From contig OZ025878.1 of NCBI GenBank assembly GCA_964019415.1, forward strand, positions 124,001 to 188,000: a stretch of 64,000 bases of DNA. The letters are read 5' to 3'. Positions 10,134 through 20,685 of the stretch are shown here, in pieces; the first letter of the stretch is position 1, and each line of letters opens with the position of its first letter. This DNA is from Ianthella basta (Eukaryota > Porifera > Demospongiae > Verongiida > Ianthellidae). The notes beneath the pieces were generated by a model. It had not been told where the DNA came from, did not search any database, and saw only the letters and a list, made by a program, of their open reading frames with translations. A program made the translations under genes and the position numbers.

Positions 10134-11834
10134 TTAGAAGTTCTCTTTGTTGTAGAAGAAGCGTGCGCGCTGGGAGCTAGCCTTTTGGTTGCACTCGTTG
10201 CACTGCTTGTGGAGCGTGGAGGACAGCGACTTGGGCCCACAGAACAGCACCCCCACGTCCGCCCCAGGGTGTGCCTGTGCCACCCGCTCAAACACCTGAG
10301 GCCAGTTCGGCCGACCAAAGTGCGTCTTCTGCTGCAAACCAGTGATGGCGTCCTCCGCATCGTCGTGGAGCATAATCTGTTTGGCGTCTGTGTCCGACCA
10401 CCCGCTGGTCAGGTGAATGTTGTACTCGAGGAACTCTCCCCAGCCGTTCTCTATCATCTGCGACTCCACCGTCTGCAGAAGGTCCTGGAACCACTCGAAG
10501 GCACTGCCCTGCACCGAGCGACCAAAGGAATTGATCCAAAAGAAGTAGACCTTTTTGAGTCTCAGGCTCTGGCCCCTCTCCTGCAGCTTGTACCATATGG
10601 ACTTCAGGATGGCAGCAAATGGGGTGACTCCAATACCGGCACCACAGAGGAGGGCCACCTCAAAGTTGAAGACGTCCTCGCTAGCCGTTCCAAATGGGCC
10701 GTCGATGAAGATCTTAGGCAGTTGCCACGACTGTTGGAACTCACCCGAGCCAATCCCGAGGTTGTCAGCGACACGCTGCGTCCAATCTCCAACGATGCGA
10801 ATGTGTACACTAAAGTAGTCCTCTTCAGGGGCTGACGTGAGGGTGAACGGGTGCCACTCAAACACAGAGGCCGACGGGACGTTGATGAAGACATACTGAC
10901 CGACCTCTGGGCGGAACCACTTTCTCTTCATCTGTATCTCGTAGACATTTGAGGGGTGCTCCACCACCTTGGTGACAACCACGGGCAGACAGTAACTGAC
11001 CAATCGGATGACTCGCTCCACAATGTACACAAAAAAAGGAAACACAAACCAGTAGAAGGAGGTGGGGCCTCCAGCACTGAACACAGGGGCATTGGCACCA
11101 GTGCACCGCGGGTTCCTCTCAAAGACGGATTGGTTCAGAGAACAAAATGCTGGGTCGTGAACAGTTGGGTTACTAAGTACTGGGAGGAGACGCTGCGTCT
11201 GGTGCAGGGCGAGGGCAATGAGGTAGATGAAGAAGAGGTGGTGTGTGTACCAGAAGACCTCAAAGAAGGACCTCCGGATGAACTCCACGGAAGAGGTGAC
11301 CATTAGGAAGAGGACCAGCAGCATCACGTGACCTGTGACCCCAGCCACGGTGGAGAAACACACCAGAATGGGTTCTTGGTCGAAAGTCAGCCCAGGAGGG
11401 TTTGCTGCGGAGGGGGCGAATGGGCTGGACCCATCCGGCAGGGCGGCGAAGTGGGTGAACCGCTCGTAGTTGTACCAGTGTGCCCCCGTGTGAATGATGC
11501 TGCCCACCACGATGGCCCATGCGAACCACTGGTGGAAGGTGATGTTCTTGTCCAGCAAGGTCCGCACGCCGCGCGGGGCGCACTTGCAGCAGCCGCGCAC
11601 GAAAGAGATGAGGTTACGGCAGATCGGTAGCAGGACCAAGGCGGTGTTGAAGTTGATCATGAGGGCCGGCCCGCGGGCGAAGGCGAGCGCCTCCCTCGTG
11701 CGCACTCGCATATAGGCGAACTGCGGGTGGAACTGGAACCAGAAGAATTGGATGCAGCACAGAGCAACGTTCAAGAACATCCAGATGCTGAAGAAGATGT
11801 AGCGGGGGAGATCAATCCTCCAACGAAACGCCAT
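10134..11834 (-). CDS. NOX2: NOX2-type NADPH oxidase catalytic subunit, intronless
   Basis: A single 566-codon frame, close to the 570 residues of human NOX2. I chose the ATG at 11834 (MAFRWRIDLP) over an upstream alternative start at 11879 because it matches the family N-terminus in position. Six membrane spans occupy the N-terminal half. Candidate heme ligands are H101, H115, H198 and H211, with the spacing of human H101, H115, H209 and H222. FAD site: HPFTLTSAPEEDYFSVHIR; NADPH site: GAGIGVTPFAAILKS; the protein ends FYNKENF, like the family's NKENF terminus. There are no EF-hands, so it is of the p22phox-dependent NOX1-4 type rather than NOX5 or DUOX. It would move electrons from cytosolic NADPH across the membrane to O2, making superoxide. 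The lack of introns is odd beside 10-11-exon neighbours. Head to head with ADAM copy C. Confidence 0.94.
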   Translation of the reverse strand: MAFRWRIDLPRYIFFSIWMFLNVALCCIQFFWFQFHPQFAYMRVRTREALAFARGPALMINFNTALVLLPICRNLISFVRGCCKCAPRGVRTLLDKNITFHQWFAWAIVVGSIIHTGAHWYNYERFTHFAALPDGSSPFAPSAANPPGLTFDQEPILVCFSTVAGVTGHVMLLVLFLMVTSSVEFIRRSFFEVFWYTHHLFFIYLIALALHQTQRLLPVLSNPTVHDPAFCSLNQSVFERNPRCTGANAPVFSAGGPTSFYWFVFPFFVYIVERVIRLVSYCLPVVVTKVVEHPSNVYEIQMKRKWFRPEVGQYVFINVPSASVFEWHPFTLTSAPEEDYFSVHIRIVGDWTQRVADNLGIGSGEFQQSWQLPKIFIDGPFGTASEDVFNFEVALLCGAGIGVTPFAAILKSIWYKLQERGQSLRLKKVYFFWINSFGRSVQGSAFEWFQDLLQTVESQMIENGWGEFLEYNIHLTSGWSDTDAKQIMLHDDAEDAITGLQQKTHFGRPNWPQVFERVAQAHPGADVGVLFCGPKSLSSTLHKQCNECNQKASSQRARFFYNKENF

Positions 11835-11999
11835 CGCTAGCTCACTGGCTTGCAACGCACTCTCCCCCTGTTGTACCACACTCGGCTTCTGGTTCGGCAG
11901 CCAAGTGCCGGAAGTGACGTCATTAGACCAATATGGAGACGTTCAGAGGTGTTTTCCCATTTGGACAGAAGGGGCGTGGTCTGAACACACAGTGGCAAG
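11835..11999. promoter_or_regulatory. Shared NOX / ADAM-C divergent promoter region
   Basis: Only 165 bp separate the NOX ATG (minus) from the ADAM-C ATG (plus). The spacer contains GGAAGTGACGTC (ETS-like plus CRE-like motifs, about 11909-11920) and a GGGGCGTGG GC-box-like motif (about 11971). Parts of it recur near 2960-3090 and 8583-8640 beside ADAM copies A and B. Promoter activity is inferred from position. Confidence 0.5.
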
Positions 12000-12616
12000 A
12001 TGCGGAAGACGTCGTTGGTTGTCCTTTCACTTGCTCTCTGTCCCCTGCTTCTCCTGCCCTTGGCGAGGACGGAACACATCCACTGTGAGTTTTGCCGTGA
12101 TCTCTCTCTCCCGATGAGATTGCGAGCGGGAGCGCTTATCACAAAGCCCCCTCGGGGCGCTCACGTGTATCGGATGGACTCGCGGTGCCGAACATGATTC
12201 GAGCGTGTATGCCATCAGTTCACTGTGAACCTCGTGACTCTCCATTTGGTGGATCTGCGAGGCTATCAACTGGAGGATTGCGTGCCTCGGATAGCGTTAA
12301 ACAAAGATCTCCACTACTCTTTAACCCCTTCCCGCCCCCTCTGTATACTATTCCCTGTCTCTGTGTGATGTGAGTGCGCCCCTCCCTCCCTCACCCCCAC
12401 CCCTCCCTCTCTCCCCTCCCTGCAGCCCGTCACCTGGACCACCTTGACTACTACGAGCGGCTAAACTATGACCGAGGTGAGGTCCACGCCCACCACGTGA
12501 GGATCCAGCGCTCCTCCCCCTTCCACTCCCCCATCGACCCCGCAGTGGTGGAGTTCAACGCTCTTGGAAAGTAAGTTGTGTAAAAAGCAAGCATTTTAGG
12601 TTGTATGGGTGTGCTT

Positions 12617-12670
<54 letters not shown>

Positions 12671-13818
12671 TGGGGGGTGTGGGTGAGAGAGCAGCCATAC
12701 AGGTGCCTAGTGGATGTGAGCTAATACACGGTCCAAGGCCTGTCAGTGGTGCAATGGGAGGAATGCTTTGTGTGTAAGTGGACCCCACCGTGTACCCACA
12801 CACTCACTACTGTTGTGTGGACAGTGGCCATATTTGGGTGTTGTGTGGAGTGCCTTCCACTTGGACTGGGACATTCTTAGGATAGTGGCAGTGTGTCATG
12901 TGACCTGGTGAAGGTCATGTGACCTGGTGAAGGTCATGTGACCTATACCCGGCCTGTAGTGTAGGATGTAATGTAAGTTTGAATTAGTCTGGTTGTCCCA
13001 TGAATGGGCTGTGGAAGTCAAGCTTCATTAGGCATGTGCCATCAGGTAAGGTGCGTCTGATTGGTCTGTTTAATTATCAGTGTCACAGTGTTGTGACAAC
13101 ACCGTGACATCAGCAGTGGTGTACTGTGTCTGTTGTGTCAACCCATTGCAGGACCTTCAGGCTCCTCCTCCGCCCAAACACAGCCCCGCCCCCCAGTATC
13201 TACCTCGTGGGGAAAGGCGGGACCAGGAGAGAGCCCTCCAAGGAGGAAGTCCCCAATGAGATGTACCATGGCTTCCTGGAAAGTACGCAATCACCCCACC
13301 CCTCCCCATACCCCACCCCTCCCCACCCCTCCCCACACCCCCACACCCCCACACCCCACCCCACACCCCACCCCACACCCCACCCATCCCCACACCCCCC
13401 ACCCCACTCATTCCATTCACTTTAGATGACACTGCATCCTACGTCCATGGATCCCTTCATGATGGCATCTTTGATGGCATCATTCACCATGGCAACGAGA
13501 CCTACTACGTGGAGGCAGCATGGAAGTTCTTTGACCCTCTGCCCTCCTCCTTCCACTCCGTGGTGTACAAGATTGGTGACGTCAGGCCACACCTCCCCGG
13601 TGGGAGTGGCCAGGGGGAGGGTACCCTCTGTGGGGACGAGAGTCTCCAGGACTACCTCAAGAAGGTCCAGAGCTCTGCTGTGCCCCTTAAAGAGGGCGGG
13701 GCTCTGAGGCGCTCGGTCGGCAGTAGGAGCAAGTGAGGGGTGGGGCAGAGGGGCGTGGTGGTGGAATCGATGTGTGTGTGCGCGAGTGATGCGTGTGTGT
13801 GTGTGTGTGTGTGTGTGT

Positions 13819-13902
<84 letters not shown>

Positions 13903-16900
13903 ATGTGTGTGTGTGTGTGTGTGCGTGTGTTGTTCACAGTGTGTGTGGTTCCCCTTACTTAGACGTGCCTTCCCACCTAATGGGAACACTGTTTGCCGGC
14001 TGCGTATTGATGTGGACAGTCGCTTCTTCGTCAACGTTGGGGGGAGCAGTACTGTCGCTGTCAACAACGAAATTGCCACCATCTTCAATGAAGTCAACAG
14101 AATCTTTTCTGGAACTGACTTCAACTTTGACCGCCAGGCAGATGGGATCCGGTTTGCTCTGGTGGTTGATATTCATACATCTGCTAGTGAGCCAACACCA
14201 GCGTTTGCTAACGACAACATTGCTGTGAGCGACTTCTTGGACCTCTGGTCTCAGGTGAGCTGTGAGGGTGGGGCAGGTCTCAGGTGAGCTGTGGGGGTGG
14301 GGCAGGTCTCAGGTGAGCTGTGGGGGTGGGGCAGGTCTCAGGTGAGCTGTGGGGGTGGGGCAGGGTGGATAGGTGAACATTGGCTGGGGGGTGAGTGACG
14401 GGTGGAAGCAGGGTGGTGAGAGATGGGCGCACTGTCACTTAGTGTCACTTGACGTCACCTCTAGGGTCACTGCCTCTTGTTATCGTGTCACTCACTGTCA
14501 CTTCATGTCACTGCAAGTTGACACTAACGTCTCTTGATGTCACTGTCACTGTTGTCCACCTTTCCTTACAGCAAGACCACAATGACTTCTGCCTAGCACT
14601 CCTTCTGACGTATAGGGATTTTGATGGAGGTGTTTTGGGCCTCGCGTGGGTGGCCCAGCCCCCCGGGGGCAATCTGGGAGGTGTGTGTGAGCGGAGGGCT
14701 AGAATATCGTCAGGAGAGCGGAGCCTCAACTCGGCTATTGTCACCTTTCTCAACTTTGGACGGAGGCAGACCAGGGCAGTTACTATAGTAACCATTTCCC
14801 ATGAGTTGGGCCACAACTTTGGCTCCAATCACGACCCCAACACGGCTGCGTGTGCCCCGGGCGTGTCCGGGGGAGGGAACTTCATCATGTTCTTCAGTGC
14901 AGTGGACGGCTCTCAGCCCAACAACGAGAGGTTCTCCACCTGCAGTGTGGCCGACATCAGACCGGTGCTGGAGAGCTCCAAGTCGAGTTGTTTCATTGGT
15001 GGGTCGGGGCTGGGGGATTGGTGGGTCAGGCTGAGGGATTGGTGGGTCGGGGCTGGGGGATTGGTGGGTCAGGGGTGGGGGATTGGTGGGTCGGGGGTGG
15101 GGGATTGGTGGGTCGGGGCTGGGGGATTGGTGGGTAAGGGGTGGGGGATTGCAGGATGCACTTTTATTTTGTTCTTTATTATTAACTTAATCTGTTTCCC
15201 TCCCCTCCCTTCCCCCTCCCCCTCCCCCTCCTCCCCTCCCCCTCCCCCTCCCCTCTCTCCACCCTCCCCCTCCTTCTCCCCCTCCTTCCCTCCTCCTTCC
15301 CCTCCCTGTCCTTCTCCCCCTCCACCCCTCCCCCTCCCCCTCCCCTCCTCCTCCCCCTCCCCCTCCCCTCCTCCTCCCCCTCCCCTTTCCCCCTCCTTGC
15401 AGCTGGTGAGAACCAGTGTGGGAATGGTCTTGTTGAGGGTGACGAGCCGTGTGACTGTGGCTCTGACGACCAGGCCGAGTGTGACATGAATGACATCTGC
15501 TGTACCACAAACTGCACACTGAAGCCAGGGAATGAATGCAGGTGGGTCACATGACTGTCAGGTGGCCATCACATGACATGATACCTGTAGAGGCTCATTA
15601 TTGTGTCATGTGTGGAGGCAAAGACTTTTGAACAATTCATGCAACATAATTATAGCAAATTGTTCATCTGGCGAAGCTGGCAAATCCCTCAGGTCGAAAC
15701 ATTCTGAATCTTGTTACAATTGATGCTGTCACTGTCACATGACTGTCACATGACCTCTGTGTGACCTACCCTCAGCCCAATGAAAGGGGGACAGCCATGC
15801 TGCAACGACCAGTGCATGTTCACTGCGCCGGGTATGGAGTGTCAAATGAGAGATGACTGCAATACGGCTGTGATGTGTGATGGCACACAGGCGACCTGCC
15901 CTGTGGGCAGAAATAGCTTCAGGCCGGATGGCATCATCTGCAATAACGGCAACAACACTTGTTTGGGAGGGCAGTGTAGTGGGTCAGTGTGTAGGCTTGG
16001 CAACCTGGAGGAGTGTCTCTGTACTGCAATGGACCAGCTCTGTGACGTCTGCTGTATGGTCAATGGAGTCTGTACCTCCACCTTTAACCTGTTGGACACT
16101 CTGGTAAGTGATGTGAGCATGTGACTATCAGGTGACTGTCATGTGACCATCACATGACTCTCTCCCTGCAGAACATATCTAGGGGAGTGTTCCGTACCCC
16201 GGGCAGGACCTGCAACAACTTCCTCGGCTATTGTGCTGACTCTGCACCTGGAGCACCTCCTGTGTAAGCCCCCAGGGGGGCTTGGTTTAACAGTAGAGTT
16301 ACGTAGCATGTCAGCTGTTACGTACGTACCTACTGAACAGGTTGTCATGGTGACAAAATGGCTCTTGTCTGTCCTATGCAGATGTGTTGGTGTTAACAAT
16401 GACGACTTCCTGGACATCCTGAGGAACCTCTTCACCGAGGAGACCCTCAACAACATCCTTGTCTGGCTGCAGAACTACTGGTACATCCCAGTGGGAATCA
16501 TAGTCGTCATCACCATCGTTGTCATCCTACTGCCCATCACGTATCGCAAGAAGCCTATCTCTAAAATTCGGCAACGTGTGAACACTCTTCGGAGGCGTGT
16601 TTCCCAGCGTGGCAGTCAGCGGAATAGGGGCCGAAACATCCAGGAGGCCCAGACTGGCGGGGTGGGCCGGAACAGGGCACGGGGCAACCGTCGGGAACAC
16701 ATCAGCAATCCTCGTCGCCTCACAGAGAGTGAGTTGGTCGCTGTGTGCTCTTCAAAAGGGTGTTTGTGGATGGGTTTGTTGTTTGAAGTGAGAGCACTTC
16801 CTCAAGAAAGCTCCTTTTGTTTACATCCTAGCGGCATTCATTTGCTATTGTGAAGGTGTAAAGTGAAACCTTCCAGCAAACAGTCCATGTTTGTACCCTC

Positions 16901-17118
16901 TGACCCTTGACCTCTGAACCCTCTGACCTTTGACCTCTGAATTCTCTGCAGGTGAGGGAGTACAGCGTGTCAAGTGTTTCTTCCCGCATGCCGATGACGA
17001 CACCATTCGCACCGTGATGCGCTCCAAGGGGAACGAGTCAGCCACAGTCAAGCAGCTCTTGGCCATGGGCTACCCCATCAAGAAGCAGACTGTGGACGTG
17101 CTACCTGTGCACACCTGA
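12000..17118 (+). CDS. ADAM10: ADAM10-like metalloprotease, copy C, with C-terminal CUE-like domain
   Basis: Eleven exons: 12000-12084, 12426-12570, 13152-13282, 13426-13732, 13963-14254, 14572-14998, 15403-15541, 15776-16103, 16172-16263, 16382-16728 and 16952-17118. All are GT-AG with matching phases, giving 819 residues. Order: signal peptide; ADAM10-type prodomain (VHGSLHDGIFDG); furin site RSKR at about 221-224; catalytic domain with DGGVLGLAWV and HELGHNFGSNHD (H397, E398, H401, H407); Cys-rich disintegrin region (CGNGLVEGDEPCDCG); Cys-rich membrane-proximal part; transmembrane segment at about 684-702; basic cytosolic tail. The last exon adds a CUE/UBA-like segment (FFPHADDDTIRTVMRSKGN through QLLAMGY) not known from animal ADAM10. 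Mature proteins should shed cell-surface substrates. Human ADAM10 has 748 residues; the extra length is mainly the tail. Confidence 0.9.
12615..12669. repeat. (GT)n microsatellite in ADAM-C intron 2
   Basis: About 55 bp of GT dinucleotides. Copy A has a shorter CA tract at 2169-2191 in the same intron. Confidence 0.95.
13792..13930. repeat. Long interrupted (GT)n tract in ADAM-C intron 4
   Basis: About 140 bp of GT dinucleotides with a few interruptions, just before the acceptor of exon 5. It is the longest of the three orthologous tracts. Confidence 0.95.
14251..14364. repeat. 29-bp minisatellite repeating a 5' splice site (ADAM copy C)
   Basis: Four units beginning at the exon 5 donor, each containing TCTCAGGTGAGCTGTG. 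Only the first follows the coding sequence; the others are equally good donors downstream in the intron. Confidence 0.88.
14993..15150. repeat. Minisatellite repeating the exon 6 donor (ADAM copy C)
   Basis: Six to seven units of about 20-25 bp, each containing GGGGATTGGTGGGTC. Exon 6 ends ATTG|GTGGGT, so each unit reproduces the exon end plus donor. Confidence 0.85.
15197..15400. repeat. 200-bp polypyrimidine tract in ADAM-C intron 6
   Basis: A nearly uninterrupted CCCCTCCC-type tract runs to the acceptor of exon 7. A shorter equivalent is at 5245-5320 in copy B. Such homopurine/homopyrimidine tracts can form triplex DNA; that is general knowledge, not seen here. Confidence 0.9.
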
Positions 17119-17647
17119 CCACGCCCCTTAGCATCACCATGGCAACATTACTAATATCATCCTTTAACACAGCTCACCGTTTCTATTGCCCCACGGTCCC
17201 CCCCTGGGGCAGAGTGCGCTCTTGTACAGTTATAGTGTAGTTGGATATACTGTAATTAATTGCATGCATTTAATTAGTAAAAGTGTGATATAATTAATGT
17301 CTATTTGAGAATGTAATTGTTACTTGCATGTCCAATGAGATTAATTCAACCCTTGGGCTCACGCATGATTCTCCTGAAAGGTATATTGTACGTATGTACA
17401 CGCATGCATGCACTAGCCTATATATAGCTATTATGTACATTTAATTCACTACATGTATGTATGTATGCAGCCGCAAACAATACTTGGATTGATTGATATC
17501 AGCGCATGGCAGACAACTTGCTATTACATATGCTTGTCAGTTAATAATTAGCCAGAAAACAATTAATTACTGTATTGAGAGATTAGGATGTTTTGCCTAT
17601 AATTAGTCCAGCTGGCACTTTGATGGACTCCGCCCCCCTGGGGCACC
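17119..17647. other. AT-rich spacer between ADAM-C and SRP72-1
   Basis: Convergent 3' ends meet here. The stretch is AT-rich, with taattaat runs and gcatgcatgca-type palindromes. I see no gene in it. Confidence 0.6.
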
Positions 17648-20600
17648 CTACCATCCTTTTCCCTTCTTCTTCCCTTTCTTCTTTGCGGCAGGCACTTTGG
17701 GTTTGGCTGCAGCTGCCGGCTGTACAGCAGACGTCTGCTTGTCTGCACCCTTCTTCTCCTCAGACGGCTGTCGGCTGGCGTCTAGTCTGTCCACCAGTGC
17801 AGACGCCGCTCCTTGTGTTCCCCGAAGTGTCTGGGCAGCTTTCTTCTTCCCACGACGGTAGTGGGACCGCTCCCTCAGAGGCAGCCATCTTTCAGGGTCA
17901 GGCTTCACATTAGGGTCGTAGTTCTTGGGGAGGCGTGGCTTGCGCTTTCGTTTCTTTTTCTTTGATGTATCCATGGCAACAACATCTGCTCCCTTCTGCT
18001 CGGTAACTGTTGCCTTGGCAACCCTGTGTCTATAGATGGGCATTTGTTCAAGAGCATCTGCATCCATATTGGCTGCCTGTTCTGGTAGTGGCAGCTTCAC
18101 GCTGACCTCCTCCGCTTGGCTGGGAGAGAACTGGGAGTACGCTGAGACCAGCTTCACCAGGATGCGAGGGTCACTGGGGTCCAGTTTGCGCAGCTGCTCC
18201 AAGTGGGACACAGCGTCTTGTGGGCGGCCATTTTCTATCCCAAAAGTGGCAGCCTGCATTAGTATGGCTTTCAGTGTGTCCCGCCCCCCTGGCTGCCCCG
18301 CCCAGTGGGAGATGGCTCTGGTCCAGAGGGCACATGCCTCATCGACTCCGCCCCCCTCTTTTCGGGTGTGCAGAGAAACCAGGTATGCCAACACACCGAG
18401 ATGATCAAACATCTACAAGGTGGAGGAACACACACACACACACACACACAATGAAGCCATTTCTCCAGCACAGAACACTGAGTGAGTTTGGGTGTGACTA
18501 GAACTACAAACAGAGTTAAAGCACAAACAGAAGAGACACGTGGGGCTATAGTGAACATGCACAGGAGGTGAGGAGAGATCTGAACTACCACACACCATGC
18601 AACAAGGGGCTGCCTGCTAGCTAACAGAGGGAACACTGCTGGAGGCATGCCGCAGATCTGAGCTACCTGAACACACATCAACAGTCAACACACACAACAC
18701 CCCCCCACACCCACCAACCCCACCCCCCCAATGCCCCCCTCTCCCTCACCTTGGGGAATGCCGCTAGTGTCTGCGCTGCTGACTGAGGGCTGTGTTGGTG
18801 TGTCAGTTGTAGCTGTGCTAGAGTGAGGTAGACCAGAGGGCTGGCCGCAGTGGGATGCTCCTCCACCAGCCGAATGAGGAACTCCGCCCCCTGACTGTGT
18901 TGCCCCTGACAACATAGGAGGGCCACTTCTGCAAGTGCAGCAAGGCCGCCACCTTGCCCCGCCCCCTGCTGCAGCCGACCCATCATTTCTCTTGCCTGAG
19001 CAGTCTGTCCAAGAGTGAGGGCAAACAGTGTCAAGTTGAAGTGGACCACATCACGCTGAGTGCCAGTTAGCTTGGACAGGGCAGTGTCGTTGGAAAGTGC
19101 TTTGACACGTTTCTTGGAGTCAAAGACATCTCGATCACGATTGAGGACGAGGATGTTGTTGGACGCTATTGCAACCTGGGTGACATCATCAGGGTTGCTC
19201 TTTATGCAGGAGAGATACATTTGATTGGCTGCTTCTTGTTGCCCTAGCAACTGCTTGAGGTAGCCACACTGGAGCTGTAAAATGCCAAGCTCCGCCTCCA
19301 TCTCATCCTCGTCATAGCCGTCCTCCTCAAATTGCTACAAGGTGTAACCATAGCAACATAGATCACCATAGTAACAAGCCATAGCCTACAAGCAATGGGG
19401 CCTTTAAATAGCTATACATGTGTGGACTAGAAGAGTTGGGGGATTACCCCACACACAAGGCCAACACAGTGAGTTGTGTGGCAGTGCTGTGATGTGAGTT
19501 GGGTCTAAGGCACAAACAAGGCTTGAGACTTTGGAGCCATTTCTACCTGTCGTTGGAGAGGGGGGGGGGGGGTCTGTGTTGGCCGAGCTAAAACATTTGG
19601 CCAGAAGCTGCAGCCTTCTTCAGAGACTGAGTCAAAGGCCATCGACTGAGAGCACAGTCAGGGGACCCATTGTCGTACACCTACCTGATCCAGCAAGTTG
19701 CAGTAGCAATACAACGAGGCAACACTGCAGCAGTGCTTGGCACGGTGTGGCCCTCCTCGAGAGCTGCTGACTCGTACTTGGGTTGTATTTGACTGATTGC
19801 CTATGTTCCTGTTTGTAGGCCTTAGAGTGTGGGCGTTTCTTTATTGTATGTAGTTGTATTTCACCTAATTTTGAGGTTATATACATGTAAATATTGCTAA
19901 CACTTCAGGCAGTAACACATCACATACGTACATGTATTGCTAATTTGTATGTGTTCCCATGTCTGATGAATGCATACTGTACGCAGAATTGCACTGTACC
20001 TCTCTGGCCATCTGTTCCGCCTGCTCCAACAGCCGGCTGGCCTCTGTCAGGTTGCCATTGGCAATGGCAATGAGAGAAGCATTAAAGGCTTGTTCGTAGG
20101 TCTCCGCCCCCTTCTCCTCCCCCACCCCGAGGGGGGACAGGGGAGTCCCCTCCTGTGCTGCCAGTGCCCGTGCAGCCAACAGATTGGTCCGCCTCTCCTC
20201 AGCGAACTCGTCCTCGCCTCCCGCCGTCGACTGCTGCTGGAAGGCGCGCTCGTACGCCTCACACGACTCGCGGTACCGCTCCAGACGGTAATACGTCTGC
20301 GCCAGGAGTTCGTGGACCCCCGCTCCACATCCGTCAGGGCTGTCCTCCAGCGGCTTCAACACAGCGAGACACTCCTTGTAGCGACCCAAGCGATAGAGGC
20401 AGTAGCCTTTCATCAGGGGAAGCCCCTCTCCGCCAGGCGGTCTCGTCTTCAACAACCGGTTCACCTCCTTCAGTGCGTCTGAGCACTTTCCAACGTGAAC
20501 CAGACAGGCGGCCTTGGCCTGGCGGGCGTCTTGGTCATCCGCGTCATACTTCAATACCTCACTGGCTGCCTCAATAGCTTTGTTGTACTCCCCGTCCCGT

Positions 20601-20653
20601 CCGTGGTCGCGTATTCGTCTAAACAGTGTCTGCACGTGGTCAGGAGCAGCCAT
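17648..20653 (-). CDS. SRP72: Signal recognition particle subunit SRP72, copy 1 (intact)
   Basis: Three exons on the minus strand: 20653-20000, 19334-18750 and 18412-17648, all phase 0, giving 667 residues (human SRP72: 671). I start at the second ATG of the open frame (MAAPDHVQTLF) because it fits family length and lies in a strong ATGGCTG context. Exons 1 and 2 encode a TPR solenoid (for example YCLYRLGRYKECLAVLKPLE). The end holds the SRP RNA-binding signature LPKNYDPNVKPDPERWLPLR followed by a Lys-rich tail ending KKKGKGW, both characteristic of SRP72. The protein binds SRP68 and 7SL RNA in the particle that targets nascent secretory proteins to the ER. It is divergent from kinase K1, with 14 bp between start codons. 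This is the only complete SRP72 of the three in the window. Confidence 0.95.
18424..18450. repeat. (CA)n in SRP72 intron 2
   Basis: A short CA tract sits at the acceptor of exon 3. The matching tracts are at 26006-26030 in SRP72-2 and, expanded, at 32160-32222 in SRP72-3. Confidence 0.95.
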
Positions 20654-20685
20654 TTTGTTCAAGAAAAATGGCGGAGAGGACACGC
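20640..20685. promoter_or_regulatory. Divergent start region with two TISU/YY1-like ATGs (SRP72-1 / K1)
   Basis: The SRP72 start (minus, ATG 20653-20651, context ACAAAATGGCTGC) and the K1 start (plus, ATG 20668-20670, context AAAAATGGCGGAG) are separated by 14 bp. Both resemble the TISU element (SAASATGGCGGC), which is also a YY1 site and directs both transcription start and translation from very short 5' leaders. The same arrangement is kept at 28227/28242 and 34436/34451. Confidence 0.6.

Noticed and set aside
10059-10835. 258-codon plus-strand frame over the NOX gene
   Set aside because: Antisense shadow of the NOX C-terminal half, which is conserved at protein level on the minus strand.
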